From: Shinella zoogloeoides
GTDB taxonomy: Bacteria > Pseudomonadota > Alphaproteobacteria > Rhizobiales > Rhizobiaceae
NCBI RefSeq assembly: GCF_020883495.1
Contig: NZ_CP086610.1
Coordinates: forward strand, 3,927,892 to 3,991,891
DNA: 64,000 bases
Reading direction: 5' to 3'
This document shows, one piece after another, positions 26,319-36,605 of this stretch. The notes beneath the pieces are model-generated. The model was not told where the DNA came from and made no database searches. It saw only the letters and a list, made by a program, of their open reading frames with translations. The position numbers and the translations under genes were made by a program. Numbering within the stretch: position 1 is the first letter of the stretch; each line of letters opens with the position of its first letter.

Positions 26319-27413
26319 TCAGCGGGGTCTCAGGCTGGCAATGTGCTGGTCCCAGGCGACGTCTTCGCGCCGGCCGGCAAAGCGTCCGTCATAGGAGGAG
26401 ACGGCAAAGCCGTTTGGCGCTGCGGCGATGCCCGCGGCATCCGCGACGGTTTCTTCCCTGAGGACGCGGCCGGTCCGGGCGTCGAGCATGACGAAGCGTC
26501 CGCCGTTCGGCGAGGTGAGGCCGACGAGGCCTTCGCGCCGGTTCACCGCGATGGCGCCGACATAGTTGGCAAGGCCGATGGTCGTCTCTTCGGGCAGCGA
26601 GAGGAAGGTGAGGTCCTCGCCCTTACTGAGCCGGCCGACGAGCGGCGGCAGGTCGTTGCGCGGGCCTTCATACTGGCAGGCGAACCAGATGCGGCCCTTC
26701 TCGTCGAGATCGACATGGCGGGTGGAGAGCTGGCGCAGTTTTTCCGGCAGCGCATGCCGCTCGATGAGTGCGCCGGTCGCCGCGTCGATCAGGGCGAGCG
26801 AGGGTTCCATATGGTCGAGGTTCAGCTTGGTGCGCCCGAAATCCGGGTGGGTCTCGATGCCGCCATTGGCGGCGATCAGCAGACTGCCGTCGTCGCTGAC
26901 GGAGAGATCGTGCGTGCCGATACCGAAGGTCGAATATTCGCCGATGCGGCGGTAGCCGTCGCGGGCGTCGTAGAGGCCGATGACGCCCCTGTTGGCGTCG
27001 AAATCGTTCTCGCTGGCGTAGAGGATCCTACCGTCCGGCGCAAAGCAGCCGTGGCCGAAGAAATGCCGGTCCTCGGCGGCAGCGATGGTGACGGGCGCGG
27101 CTTTGCCGGAACGGTCGATCACCAGCGCGAAGGTGCCGGGACGGCGGGCGAAGGCGACGAGGTGGTTCGTGATGGGAGAAAAGGCCATGCCGTGGCTGCG
27201 GGCCGGCAGCGGCGTGCGGTCGATGATCCTTCCGTCTTCGGCGAGGACCGCGATGCCGAAGCTGCCGTCCGGCTCCCGGTAGCCGGAGGCGAAGACGGCG
27301 TCGGTGCGCGACAGCGCGAAGGCCGGGCGGGCGGCAAGCGACGCCGCCCAGGCCGTGCCCGCCATGCGCAGGAAGGCGCGGCGGTCGAGGGACGCGCTGG
27401 GCCGGGCCGTCAT
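26319..27413 (-). CDS. DUF1513 family protein with Tat signal
   Basis: A 364-residue periplasmic protein. The N-terminus has a twin-arginine motif (LDRRAFLRMAG) and a signal sequence ending near PAFA. The rest is beta-propeller-like, typical of DUF1513 proteins encoded beside imelysins. The function is unknown, but the conserved link with imelysin and di-haem oxidoreductase suggests a part in iron uptake or an associated redox step. Its start overlaps the stop of the upstream imelysin gene (TGATG). Confidence 0.88.
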   Translation of the reverse strand: MTARPSASLDRRAFLRMAGTAWAASLAARPAFALSRTDAVFASGYREPDGSFGIAVLAEDGRIIDRTPLPARSHGMAFSPITNHLVAFARRPGTFALVIDRSGKAAPVTIAAAEDRHFFGHGCFAPDGRILYASENDFDANRGVIGLYDARDGYRRIGEYSTFGIGTHDLSVSDDGSLLIAANGGIETHPDFGRTKLNLDHMEPSLALIDAATGALIERHALPEKLRQLSTRHVDLDEKGRIWFACQYEGPRNDLPPLVGRLSKGEDLTFLSLPEETTIGLANYVGAIAVNRREGLVGLTSPNGGRFVMLDARTGRVLREETVADAAGIAAAPNGFAVSSYDGRFAGRREDVAWDQHIASLRPR

Positions 27414-28543
27414 CAGTCGCCGTCCGCGAAGGAGAAGCCGGCGCCAAGGCCCATGGCGCCGCCATATTCGCCGTTGAGGCGCAGGATCAGGTCGCGCGTG
27501 TTGACGAGCAGGAAGGCGATCTTCTGCTGTTCCTCGGGTGTCGTGACGGCCTTTTCGATATCGGTGTCGACGGTGGGAGTGACGCGTTGCAGAGATTTCA
27601 GCACGAAATCGATATTGCCGCCGATGGAGGCGAAGTTCGGATCGATGAGGCCGATCATGCCGGATTTGTCGAAGAGCGTGCGCAGGCCCTCGATATTGGC
27701 GTCGATCGAGATCCAGGTGTTACCCGAGCGCCAGAACACCGCCGATTTCGGCCGCGCCGTGCCGCCGTGGCGGTAGAAGGTCTCGATGCGCTGGTCGCGG
27801 ACCGCTTCCGCGCCGTGGACGAGAATGCCGAGAAGGGCGGTAACGGCTTCCTTGCCGGTGCGGAAGACCGGGTTCTGCGGGCCGGGATGTTTCCAGTCAT
27901 GCTGCACGCCGTCCGGCGCGTCCCAGGCGGCGGCGAGCGCGACCGCCGTGCTGTGGATATGGGCGGCGACGGCGGCGGCGTAGCGGCAGCGGAAGCTGTC
28001 CGGCTTTTCCATCAGCGTTTCGGAGCCGGTGCCGTAGAGCGCGAATTCGAGCGCGCCAAAACCCTGGATGGCGACGCTCTTGCCGCCCATGGTCGCGGCG
28101 TCGGTATCGGCCTCTTCCTGCTTTTGCAGCAGCGCCTGCACCTGCTTCAGGCCGGTGCCCTTGCGGTCGGGGTAGAAGAGGATGCGTTCGAAGCGGTTGT
28201 CGTCGAGGACCGGGCCGACGCGCACGATCTCGATGCGGCCCCAGTCGGCGACGGCCTGCCGGAAGGCCTCGTCCACCGCCTTGCGGGAGGCTTCGGACGG
28301 GGCCTTGCAGAAGGCGGCGGTCGCATCGGCGAGCGTGCCGGCGGAAGCCTCGAAGGCGCGGTAGCCGGGGCGGATGACCTCATCGACGGCGCGCGTCATC
28401 ACGTCGACGACGCTTGCGTCGGTGAGACTGGGCGGTACGGGCACCGAGCCTTCCTGTGCCAGCGCCGGCGGGGCGGCGGAAAGGAGAAGGCTTACCGCAA
28501 GAAGCGCGGGAAGCCGCAGGAGGGGAAGGCGCCGGGTGGTCAT
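27413..28543 (-). CDS. Imelysin family protein (second of the locus)
   Basis: A 376-residue exported protein with a signal peptide ending at about residue 29 (PPALAQ). The imelysin fold is seen in the paired helices and in GFGALEFALYG, which replaces the GxHxxE motif found in the other imelysin of the locus. It is coupled to the di-haem oxidoreductase gene upstream and to DUF1513 downstream by TGATG overlaps. Imelysins are periplasmic proteins linked to iron import; no peptidase activity is assured. Confidence 0.88.
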   Translation of the reverse strand: MTTRRLPLLRLPALLAVSLLLSAAPPALAQEGSVPVPPSLTDASVVDVMTRAVDEVIRPGYRAFEASAGTLADATAAFCKAPSEASRKAVDEAFRQAVADWGRIEIVRVGPVLDDNRFERILFYPDRKGTGLKQVQALLQKQEEADTDAATMGGKSVAIQGFGALEFALYGTGSETLMEKPDSFRCRYAAAVAAHIHSTAVALAAAWDAPDGVQHDWKHPGPQNPVFRTGKEAVTALLGILVHGAEAVRDQRIETFYRHGGTARPKSAVFWRSGNTWISIDANIEGLRTLFDKSGMIGLIDPNFASIGGNIDFVLKSLQRVTPTVDTDIEKAVTTPEEQQKIAFLLVNTRDLILRLNGEYGGAMGLGAGFSFADGD

Positions 28544-30078
28544 CAGAGGCTCTCCAGGAAGGTCAGAAGGGCGTCGCGGTCGTGTTTTTCCAGCGCGGCG
28601 AAGCGGTCGCGCGCCGCCTTGGCCTCGCCGCCGTGCCAGAGGATGGCCTCGGTGAGGTTGCGGGCGCGGCCGTCATGCAGGAAGAACGTATGGCCGTTGA
28701 CGGTTTTTGTAAGGCCGATACCCCAGAGCGGCGGCGTGCGCCACTCCCGGCCGCTCGCGACCCCGACGGCCTGTCCGTCGGCAAGGCCTTCGCCCATGTC
28801 GTGCAGCAGGAAATCGGAATAGGGCCAGATGAGCTGGAAGGCATGCGCCTTGTTTTCGGCATCGCGCCGGGTCACGAATTTCGGTTGATGGCAGGAAGCG
28901 CAGCCCGTCTCGTAGAAGACGCGCTTGCCGGCCAGCGTCCCGGCAAAGCTCGCCTTGCGCCGCGCGGGCACGGCAAGGTTTTCCGCGTAGAAGGTTACGA
29001 GGTCCATGACGGGCGGCGGCGCTTCGGCATCGCCGAGCCGTTCCTGAACGCCGTCCGGGCGTTCGAGGCAGGCGGTTTGAGCGGGCGTGCAATCACCCTG
29101 ATGCAGCGGCACTTCGGGCGTGGAAATGCCGATGTCGAAGGCGAAGGCCTCGGCGCTCTGCTGGCGCACGGTCGCCGACTGCGCCTTCCAGCCGAAGCGG
29201 CCGAGCGCCTGCCTGCCGGTCTTCGGATCGATGGCGACGGCGGCCTTGCCGCTGATGCCGTCGCCGTTGGCGTCGTCGGGGTCGGCCAGCGCAAGGATAT
29301 CCGCCTCGTGGATCGCCTGGATGAGGCCAAGGCCGAGCATCGGCTGGGTGACGCGCGGCGAAAGGGTCGTCGTCGGGTCGAGGTCGCCATAGGCGAGGTT
29401 CGCCACGGAATAGGCCGGGCGGCGCAGGTGGACGACCTCGCCGCCGGCCAGTGTCACCGGCTCCTCGGTATAGTCGATCGCCATGCGCCCCTCGGCCTTG
29501 AGGCCGGGAACGCCGCGGTCCTGAAGCTGGCGGCCGTAGACCGGGTCCGGCAGGCTCATTTCGGAAAAGTTCTTCAGGGCTGCCTCGTCGTCCGGCGTCT
29601 TCGCGGCGCGGGCAAGGCGCAGGAACATCGAGGTCGCGTCCTGCGCGCCCTCCGGCGGATGGCCGCGGCCGTCCTTGATGTGACAGGTCTGGCAGGAGCG
29701 GGCGTTGTAGAGCGGGCCGAGGCCGTCGGAGGCCTGCGTGGAGGAGGGGGAGGAGACCCAGAGCTTCTGGAACAGCGCGTTCCCGAGCTTGAACGTCTCC
29801 CGTTCCTCGAAGGTGATGTTTTCGGAAAAATGGGAAAAGCTGTCGATGTCGATTTTCGCGAGCGACGTCGCCGCGCCGCCGGACATCGCCTCGTATTGCT
29901 CCGCCCTGGAGAAGTCCGTCGCCAGCGCGGTGACGGCCGCAACACGCTTGCGGTCCTTCGCGGAGAGATCGTCCCGTTCCAGCCCGGCGGAATGGGCATG
30001 GCCGAGAACGAAAACGCCCGCCGCGACGGTGAACGCGGTCGAAACCGCGAGCAGACGACGGGCAGGGCGTTCTGTCAT
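28543..30078 (-). CDS. Di-haem oxidoreductase family protein (DUF1111)
   Basis: A 511-residue exported cytochrome-like protein with an N-terminal membrane or signal segment. It carries two CxxCH haem c sites, SCQTCHIKDGRG near residue 130 and CASCHQPKF near 390, and the end motif LWHGGEAKAARDRF. Such di-haem proteins sit between imelysin genes in many alphaproteobacteria and may oxidise or reduce iron in the periplasm. It is preceded by a 47-base gap with a stem-loop. Confidence 0.9.
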   Translation of the reverse strand: MTERPARRLLAVSTAFTVAAGVFVLGHAHSAGLERDDLSAKDRKRVAAVTALATDFSRAEQYEAMSGGAATSLAKIDIDSFSHFSENITFEERETFKLGNALFQKLWVSSPSSTQASDGLGPLYNARSCQTCHIKDGRGHPPEGAQDATSMFLRLARAAKTPDDEAALKNFSEMSLPDPVYGRQLQDRGVPGLKAEGRMAIDYTEEPVTLAGGEVVHLRRPAYSVANLAYGDLDPTTTLSPRVTQPMLGLGLIQAIHEADILALADPDDANGDGISGKAAVAIDPKTGRQALGRFGWKAQSATVRQQSAEAFAFDIGISTPEVPLHQGDCTPAQTACLERPDGVQERLGDAEAPPPVMDLVTFYAENLAVPARRKASFAGTLAGKRVFYETGCASCHQPKFVTRRDAENKAHAFQLIWPYSDFLLHDMGEGLADGQAVGVASGREWRTPPLWGIGLTKTVNGHTFFLHDGRARNLTEAILWHGGEAKAARDRFAALEKHDRDALLTFLESL

Positions 30079-30087
30079 ATAGGGATC

Positions 30088-30114
30088 GGGCCGCCGTCCC
30101 GAAGGGAGGCGGCC
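30088..30114 (-). other. Stem-loop between imelysin and oxidoreductase genes
   Basis: An 8-bp stem (GGGCCGCC/GGCGGCCC) lies in the 47-base gap, without a T-run on the minus strand. It is more likely an mRNA stabilising or processing hairpin that sets the ratio of the first gene to the rest of the operon than a full terminator. Confidence 0.4.
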
Positions 30115-30125
30115 CGCCTTCCTGC

Positions 30126-31403
30126 TTATTTGAAGACGGCGCTAGGATTATCCAGGCTGTCGGAGCCTTCAAGCTCGATCTTGCCGAGGTCCAGCGACCC
30201 GATGACGCGCTCGATGGTCTTGGTCTGGTCGATCAGGCTGTCGATGGCGGCCTGGACGACCTTGTTGCCCTCTTCGTTGCCTTCGCCGATCATCTGGTCA
30301 TAGGCCTCGCCACCCTCGGCGCGGTCCACCAGCGCCTTGAAGGCCGCATGGCTGGCGTCGAGCTTGCCCTTCAGTTCCGTGTCGAGCGCGGCGTCCTTTT
30401 CCGCGACCAGTTCGGAGAGCGACGGGCCGGTCATCTTCGTGCCGTCCGGGCGGGTGTATTCGCCCGTATAGACGGTCTGGATGCCGACGACGTCGTAGTA
30501 GTGCGAGTTGTGCGTGTTGTCGGAGAAGCAATCGTGCTCCTCTTCCGGATCGTGCAGCAGCAGGCCGAGCTTCATGCGCTCGCCGGCCAGTTCGCCGTAG
30601 GAGAGCGAGCCCATGCCGGTCAGCATGGCGGTGATGCCGGCCTTCGGATCGGCGGTCACGTTCTTGGTGGCGTCGCCATCGGCGGCCCAGGCCTTCACCA
30701 TCTCCTCGAGATCGGTGACGAGCAGGGACGAGGCGGACTTCAGGTAGGCGGCGCGGCGGTCGCAATTGCCGTTGGTGCAATTGGCCGTATCGTAGTCGCT
30801 CGCCTGACGGTTGCCCGCGCCCTTGCCGGTTCCGTTGAGGTCCTGGCCCCAGAGCAGGAATTCGATGGCGTGGTAGCCGGTCGCGACATTCGCCTCGACT
30901 TCGCCGGCCTTGTGCAGTTCCTGGAGAACCGCCGGGGTGATCGTCGTGGCGTCGATGGTCTTGCCGCCGATCTCCAGCTTCGGATTGGCGATGACATTGC
31001 CGACGAAGAGGGCGTTTTCGTCGCTCTCCGTGCCGTAGCTCGGGTCGACATAGTCGATCAGGCCTTCATCGAGCGGCCAGGCGTTCACCTTGCCTTCCCA
31101 GTCGTCGACGATCGGGTTGCCGAAGCGGTAGGCTTCCGTCTGCTGGTAGGGAACGCGGGACTTCAGCCACGCTTCGCGGGCAGCCTTCAGCGTTTCGTCG
31201 CTCGGCTTGGCGATGAGGGCGTCGACCGCCGCATCGAGCGCCTTGGCGGCGTCGAGGGCGTCGGAATATTTGGCATGGGCGATCTCGGCATAGTGCTTGA
31301 CGATCGCAGCCGGATCGGCGGCCGCATGGGCGGAACCGATGGCAAGGCTGGACGCGGCGGCAGCAAGCGCAAAGGCGGCCGCGCGAAGGAAGGAAGTGGT
31401 CAT
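30126..31403 (-). CDS. Imelysin family protein (IrpA-like), first gene of iron operon
   Basis: A 425-residue periplasmic protein with a signal peptide ending at about residue 28 (AHAA). It contains the imelysin GxHxxE motif in ATGYHAIEFLLWGQDLNG and a second imelysin repeat with SELVAEKDAALD. Relatives include the iron-regulated protein IrpA. It leads the operon that continues with the di-haem oxidoreductase, the second imelysin and DUF1513. An Irr-like box lies about 150 bases upstream. Confidence 0.92.
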   Translation of the reverse strand: MTTSFLRAAAFALAAAASSLAIGSAHAAADPAAIVKHYAEIAHAKYSDALDAAKALDAAVDALIAKPSDETLKAAREAWLKSRVPYQQTEAYRFGNPIVDDWEGKVNAWPLDEGLIDYVDPSYGTESDENALFVGNVIANPKLEIGGKTIDATTITPAVLQELHKAGEVEANVATGYHAIEFLLWGQDLNGTGKGAGNRQASDYDTANCTNGNCDRRAAYLKSASSLLVTDLEEMVKAWAADGDATKNVTADPKAGITAMLTGMGSLSYGELAGERMKLGLLLHDPEEEHDCFSDNTHNSHYYDVVGIQTVYTGEYTRPDGTKMTGPSLSELVAEKDAALDTELKGKLDASHAAFKALVDRAEGGEAYDQMIGEGNEEGNKVVQAAIDSLIDQTKTIERVIGSLDLGKIELEGSDSLDNPSAVFK

Positions 31404-31551
31404 GACGTCTCCTGGTGTCCTGTTTGACGTGTCCCCCCGACACCGGGGCAGCGAGAGGACGCTGCCCGGATGGCCCGGCAGGCCGCCGGGCTCGGGATTA
31501 TTCAGGCCTTGCTGTCATGGACCAAATAAAAACTGGTGTCAAAGTGTATAG

Positions 31552-31568
31552 TTTAGAACGGTTTCAAG
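31552..31568. promoter_or_regulatory. Candidate Irr box (iron control element)
   Basis: The sequence TTTAGAA-CGG-TTTCAAG has one perfect half (TTTAGAA) and one partial half of the rhizobial iron control element TTTAGAA-N3-TTCTAA. It lies upstream of the imelysin operon, whose gene content points to iron. The match is incomplete (11 of 14 bases) and no footprint exists here. Confidence 0.4.
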
Positions 31569-31602
31569 CTGTTGCCGCGCTTTTTGACAAAGCGCAGCCG
31601 GA

Positions 31603-32892
31603 TCAGCCCTTGCGGCTCATCGCGCAGAAGAAGAAACCGTCCGTATCCGTGGAGGCGGGCGTCAGCGTGACGGTCCTGCCGTCGCGCGAGCGGGGCTTGG
31701 GCTTGTCCGCGCCGAAGAGCCTGCTCCAGGTTTCCGCGACCGGCTGGATTTCGAAATCGGGATTGGCCTTGCAGAAGCCGTGAACCTGCTCCTCGTTCTC
31801 CTGCGGCAGGATGGAACAGGTGACATAGAGCAGGAAGCCGCCGGGCCGCACGAAGGCGCTGGCATTGGCGAGCGCTTCCTGCTGCTGGGTCAGGCGTTCC
31901 TCAAGATTCTTCTCGGTAAGGCGCCACTTGGTATCCGGCCGGCGGCGCCAGGTGCCGGTGCCGGTGCAGGGGGCGTCGACCAGCACGCGGTCGAAGCGGC
32001 CCGAAAGCGGCGAAAGGCTGGAAAGGCTTTCGTGGACCTGCACGTTGCGGGTGCCGGCGCGCTTCAGTCGCTCGATGATCGGGGCGAGGCGCTTGCGGTC
32101 CGTGTCATAGGCGTGGACCTGGCCTTTGTTGTTCATCGCCGCCGCCATGGCGAGCGTCTTGCCGCCGCCGCCGGCGCAGAAATCGAGCACCTGTTCGCCC
32201 TCCTGCGGCACGACGAGGTCGGCGACGATCTGCGAGCCTTCGTCCTGCACCTCGAACCAGCCTTTCTGGAAGGCGAGGTCGGCGGTGACGTTCGGCAGGC
32301 GCGAGGGGCCTTCACCGGCGGGAATGCGGATGCCCTGACGCGCGATGGCGGAGGCGACGGCGGCGTTGCGCTCCAGTGCCTTCAGCACCTTGTCACGGCT
32401 TGCTTTCAGCGTGTTGGCGCGCAGGTCCAGCGTCGGCCGGTCGGCGAGCGCCTGCGCTTCTGCAAGCCATGCATCGGAAAAGTTCGTCTCGAAGGCGGGC
32501 TGGATCCATTCGGGAATGTCGCCCTGCACATGCGGGGCGGCCTCATCGAGATTACGGGTATGGAAGGCGGCGAGCTTTTCGGCGGAAAGCGCCTGCGGGG
32601 CGAAGCGGTCGCCGTCGAATTCGGCGGTGAGGGCTTCCGGGGAAAGGCCCCACTGGCGCAGCAGCACGGCGTAACCGAGGGCGGTCGGGCTGTCGTCATC
32701 CATCAGGAAGGCGTGCGACAGCTTCATGCGCAGCGCGTCATAGACGATGTTGCCGATGGCGGCGCGGTCGCCGGAGCCGGCGAACCGATGGGACAGGCCC
32801 CAGTCCTTGAGCGCATCGGCGACGGGGCGCCGCCGCGTCTCGATATCCGTCAGAACCTCGATGGCTCCCGAGAGCCGCCCACCCAATCGCAT
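31603..32892 (-). CDS. rsmB: RsmB/NOP family 16S rRNA m5C methyltransferase
   Basis: A 429-residue RNA cytosine-5 methyltransferase. The N-terminal NusB-like helical region is followed by a Rossmann domain with the SAM loop DFCAGGGGKTLA, motif IV VDAPCTGTGTW and motif VI YVTCSILPQEN, which together hold the two catalytic cysteines. The C-terminal end TDGFFFCAMSRK is normal for the family. Assignment to RsmB rather than another NOP2/Sun member is by overall form. Confidence 0.88.
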   Translation of the reverse strand: MRLGGRLSGAIEVLTDIETRRRPVADALKDWGLSHRFAGSGDRAAIGNIVYDALRMKLSHAFLMDDDSPTALGYAVLLRQWGLSPEALTAEFDGDRFAPQALSAEKLAAFHTRNLDEAAPHVQGDIPEWIQPAFETNFSDAWLAEAQALADRPTLDLRANTLKASRDKVLKALERNAAVASAIARQGIRIPAGEGPSRLPNVTADLAFQKGWFEVQDEGSQIVADLVVPQEGEQVLDFCAGGGGKTLAMAAAMNNKGQVHAYDTDRKRLAPIIERLKRAGTRNVQVHESLSSLSPLSGRFDRVLVDAPCTGTGTWRRRPDTKWRLTEKNLEERLTQQQEALANASAFVRPGGFLLYVTCSILPQENEEQVHGFCKANPDFEIQPVAETWSRLFGADKPKPRSRDGRTVTLTPASTDTDGFFFCAMSRKG

Positions 32893-32969
32893 CCGTTTTC
32901 TCCGTTTTGCGTCGTGGTAGCGGCGGAATGCGCCGAGAGCAAGCCGGCGCAGTCAGATTTGCTGGAGGC

Positions 32970-33332
32970 TCAGCCGATGACTTCGTAGCAGATCTTGGCG
33001 TGGCCGGAGCGGATCATGCCGATGTTGGAGGCGGCCGCCTTGGACAGGTCGAGCACGCGGCCGCGGACGAACGGGCCGCGATCGTTGATGCGCACCACGA
33101 CGCTCTTGCCGTTGTTCGCGTTGGTGACCTTCACCTTGGTGCCGAAGCGCAGGCTGCGATGGGCAGCCGTCATGAGGTTCGGATTCATGCGTTCGCCCGA
33201 AGCGGTGCGCGAGTGCAGCGCATACCACGAGGCGCGGCCGCAGCCGGCGGCCTGAGCTTCGGAAAATGTAACGAAGGTGGAGGAAAGGGCGACGAGCGAG
33301 GCAAGCGCGAGAGTGGAGGACTTGAGCATCAT
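32970..33332 (-). CDS. RlpA-like double-psi beta-barrel protein
   Basis: A 120-residue exported protein with a signal peptide ending near AQAAG (residue 28). The mature part is a double-psi beta-barrel typical of Rlp[26 protein letters not shown]-type, FGTKVKVTN and [17 protein letters not shown]. RlpA proteins act on peptidoglycan at the septum. This one lacks the SPOR domain of full-length RlpA, as do many rhizobial versions. Confidence 0.9.
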   Translation of the reverse strand: MMLKSSTLALASLVALSSTFVTFSEAQAAGCGRASWYALHSRTASGERMNPNLMTAAHRSLRFGTKVKVTNANNGKSVVVRINDRGPFVRGRVLDLSKAAASNIGMIRSGHAKICYEVIG

Positions 33333-33458
33333 GTATCGGATGACCTTCCGGGAAAGTTGTGAATTTCCGCTGTGCTGGTCGCCCTATGAAGAAGCAAAGA
33401 TGGCGAAAACGTGCCTCAACCGACCGCAATTGCTGTCGGAGCGCTGCCGGATATACAG

Positions 33459-33481
33459 TCCATCGCCAGCGATGGATTTTT
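33459..33481 (+). terminator. Orphan hairpin with T-run
   Basis: The stem TCCATCGC/GCGATGGA is followed by TTTTT on the plus strand. No plus-strand protein gene precedes it within 700 bases, so it could end a small RNA beginning after 33333. Confidence 0.45.
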
Positions 33482-33666
33482 AATCTTCGTTAATGGGTCC
33501 GAAAAGAATCTTGCGAATCAGTGACTAAACTGGATCGACTTCAAAGCTGGAATGGTCGTGCGACGTTCCTGCAAATTTTCGGAAAAAACTTTCAATATTA
33601 GCAATTTCTACGCAGTAATTCGGCGGCAAAAATGAGGCAGATAAATTATAGGTTGCGTTAAATCGC

Positions 33667-33689
33667 AAAAACGGGGCCGGCCGGCCCCG
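33667..33689 (-). terminator. Rho-independent terminator of the SDR gene
   Basis: On the minus strand CGGGGCCGGCCGGCCCCG, a self-complementary stem, is followed by TTTTTG just after the SDR stop codon. Confidence 0.75.
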
Positions 33690-33693
33690 CCCC

Positions 33694-34568
33694 TCAGCCT
33701 CGCCAACGGCCCGAGGAATGGAGTTCTTCAAGCGATTGGCGATAGTTCGGGAAGCGGAATGCGAAGCCCGCGGCCTTCAGTTTCGCGTTCGAGACGCGCT
33801 TGTTCTCTCCATAGAAAGACCGCGCCATGGGAGAAAGTTCCGCCGTCTCGAAAGGAATGTCGGGCGGGGTCGGCAGGTCCATCAGCCGGGCGGCTTCCGC
33901 CACCACGTCCTGCGGCGGGCCGGGTTCGTCGTCGGTGATGTTCCAGACGCCGCCAAGACCGCTTTCGGCGAGGAAGAGCGCGGAGCGGCCGATATCCTCG
34001 ACGCGGATGCGGTTGAACACCTGATCCTTCTTGATGAGCCGGCGGGCGGTGCCCTCTTCCATGTTGCGCAGCGCGTTGCGGCCCGGCCCGTAGATGCCGG
34101 CAAGGCGCAGCACGGCGACGGGCAGGCCGGACGCCTTGCCGAAGCCGAGCCAATGGTCCTCCGCTTCCACCCGTTCGACGGAGCGGGTGGAAACCGGGTT
34201 CAGCACCGTCTCCTCATTCACCCAGCCGCCCTTGTGGTCGCCATAGACGCCGACCGTGGAGAGATAGCCGGCCCATTCGAGCTTCGGCATCAAGACGGAG
34301 AGAGCGGCCATGCCGGGCCGGAACAGCGGGTCGCCGTCCCTGCCGGGGGCGATGGACTGCACGATATGGGTGGCACGCGCCATGGCGGCGGCAAGGGCTT
34401 CGGAGATGGCGCCGCCATCATAGATGATGGGTTCGATACCGCGTTCGCGCAGGCTCGCTGCCTTTTCCTCCGACCGCGTCGTGCCGGAAACCGTGAAGCC
34501 GGCCTCCCGGAAGACATCGCCGATGGCCTTGCCGGAAAAGCCGGCGCCGAGGATCAGGAGGTGCTTGC

Positions 34569-34572
<4 letters not shown>
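33694..34572 (-). CDS. NAD-dependent epimerase/dehydratase family protein
   Basis: A 292-residue extended SDR protein, similar in layout to YeeZ. The N-terminal nucleotide-binding loop is [13 protein letters not shown], and [13 protein letters not shown] lies in the middle. The classic YxxxK pair is not evident. The substrate is unknown. The start overlaps the queG stop by 4 bases, so both are probably co-transcribed. Confidence 0.82.
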
Positions 34573-35711
<1,139 letters not shown>

Positions 35712-35721
35712 GGTCCCGTCC

Positions 35722-36414
35722 TCAGAAATCGAGGTCCGCGTAGTGCGAGACCGGCGTGACGCCGCGCACGCGCTCGGCCAGCAGCGGACGGAAGGAGGGG
35801 CGCGATTTCAGCCGCTGATACCATTCCTTGGCCTGCGGGGCCTCCGCCCAGTTGATCTCGCCCATATAGTCGAGGACCGAAAGACAGGCCGCGGCGGCAA
35901 GGTCGGCATAGCTCAGCCGGTCGCCGGCAAGATAGGTGCGCGAGCCGGCAAGCCAGGAGAGATACTTCATGTGTTGACGGATATTGGCGCGCGAATTGCG
36001 CAGGATCTTGCTGTCTGGCGGGCCGCCGCCCTGATCCGAGGTCATCTGAAGCTTGAAGATGCGCTCGCGCACCAGCGGGCGCGTCACGTCCTGCTCCATC
36101 TTCTGCAGGAACCATTCCGTCAGGCGGCGGATTTCCGCGCGCTGGAACGGGTCTTCGGCCAGCAGTCGCCGGTCGCGCTTCAAGACGCCATGGGTCTCGT
36201 CGAGATATTCGGAGATGATGCTCGCGCCGCACAGCGCCCGCATGCTGTCATCGACATAGACGGGCAGCGTGCCGGCCGGGTTGAGCGCCAGGAAGTCGCG
36301 GCGGTTCTCCCAGGGCTGTTCTTCGGCAAGCTCCGTCTGGAACCCGTATTCGGCCAGAATCAGCCGGACGAAGCGGGAGGCGGCGGACATCGGGTGATGA
36401 TAGAGTGTGGGCAT
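35722..36414 (-). CDS. Glutathione S-transferase family protein
   Basis: A 230-residue GST. The N-terminal thioredoxin fold begins [18 protein letters not shown], has a cis-Pro in GTLPVYVDD and the glutathione-binding SIISEYLDE. The C-terminal helical domain has [19 protein letters not shown]. The substrate is unknown. It opens an operon with queG and the SDR gene and is divergent from uppP. Confidence 0.9.
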   Translation of the reverse strand: MPTLYHHPMSAASRFVRLILAEYGFQTELAEEQPWENRRDFLALNPAGTLPVYVDDSMRALCGASIISEYLDETHGVLKRDRRLLAEDPFQRAEIRRLTEWFLQKMEQDVTRPLVRERIFKLQMTSDQGGGPPDSKILRNSRANIRQHMKYLSWLAGSRTYLAGDRLSYADLAAAACLSVLDYMGEINWAEAPQAKEWYQRLKSRPSFRPLLAERVRGVTPVSHYADLDF

Positions 36415-36605
36415 GAACGCTGCTTTTCGACTGACAGGCGGAAAGGGATTGCCGGGCCGGCCGCCTCATGCGGAACTGATTTGGCCAAGGCTGATTTGAC
36501 GAACCTATAGAAATTTGGTGGTACAAACACAAGCGAATCGGGCTTTTTGCCGTATGCCCGCATTCGCGATGTGCCTTTCCTTCTCTTTTCCCCCAGGAAC
36601 CCTCC

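Larger units (their letters stand above)
33333..33693. other. Gene-free AT-rich region
   Basis: About 360 bases with no supported gene. It holds the RlpA-like gene promoter, a plus-strand hairpin with a T-run at 33459-33481 and, at its right end, the terminator of the SDR gene. Confidence 0.6.
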
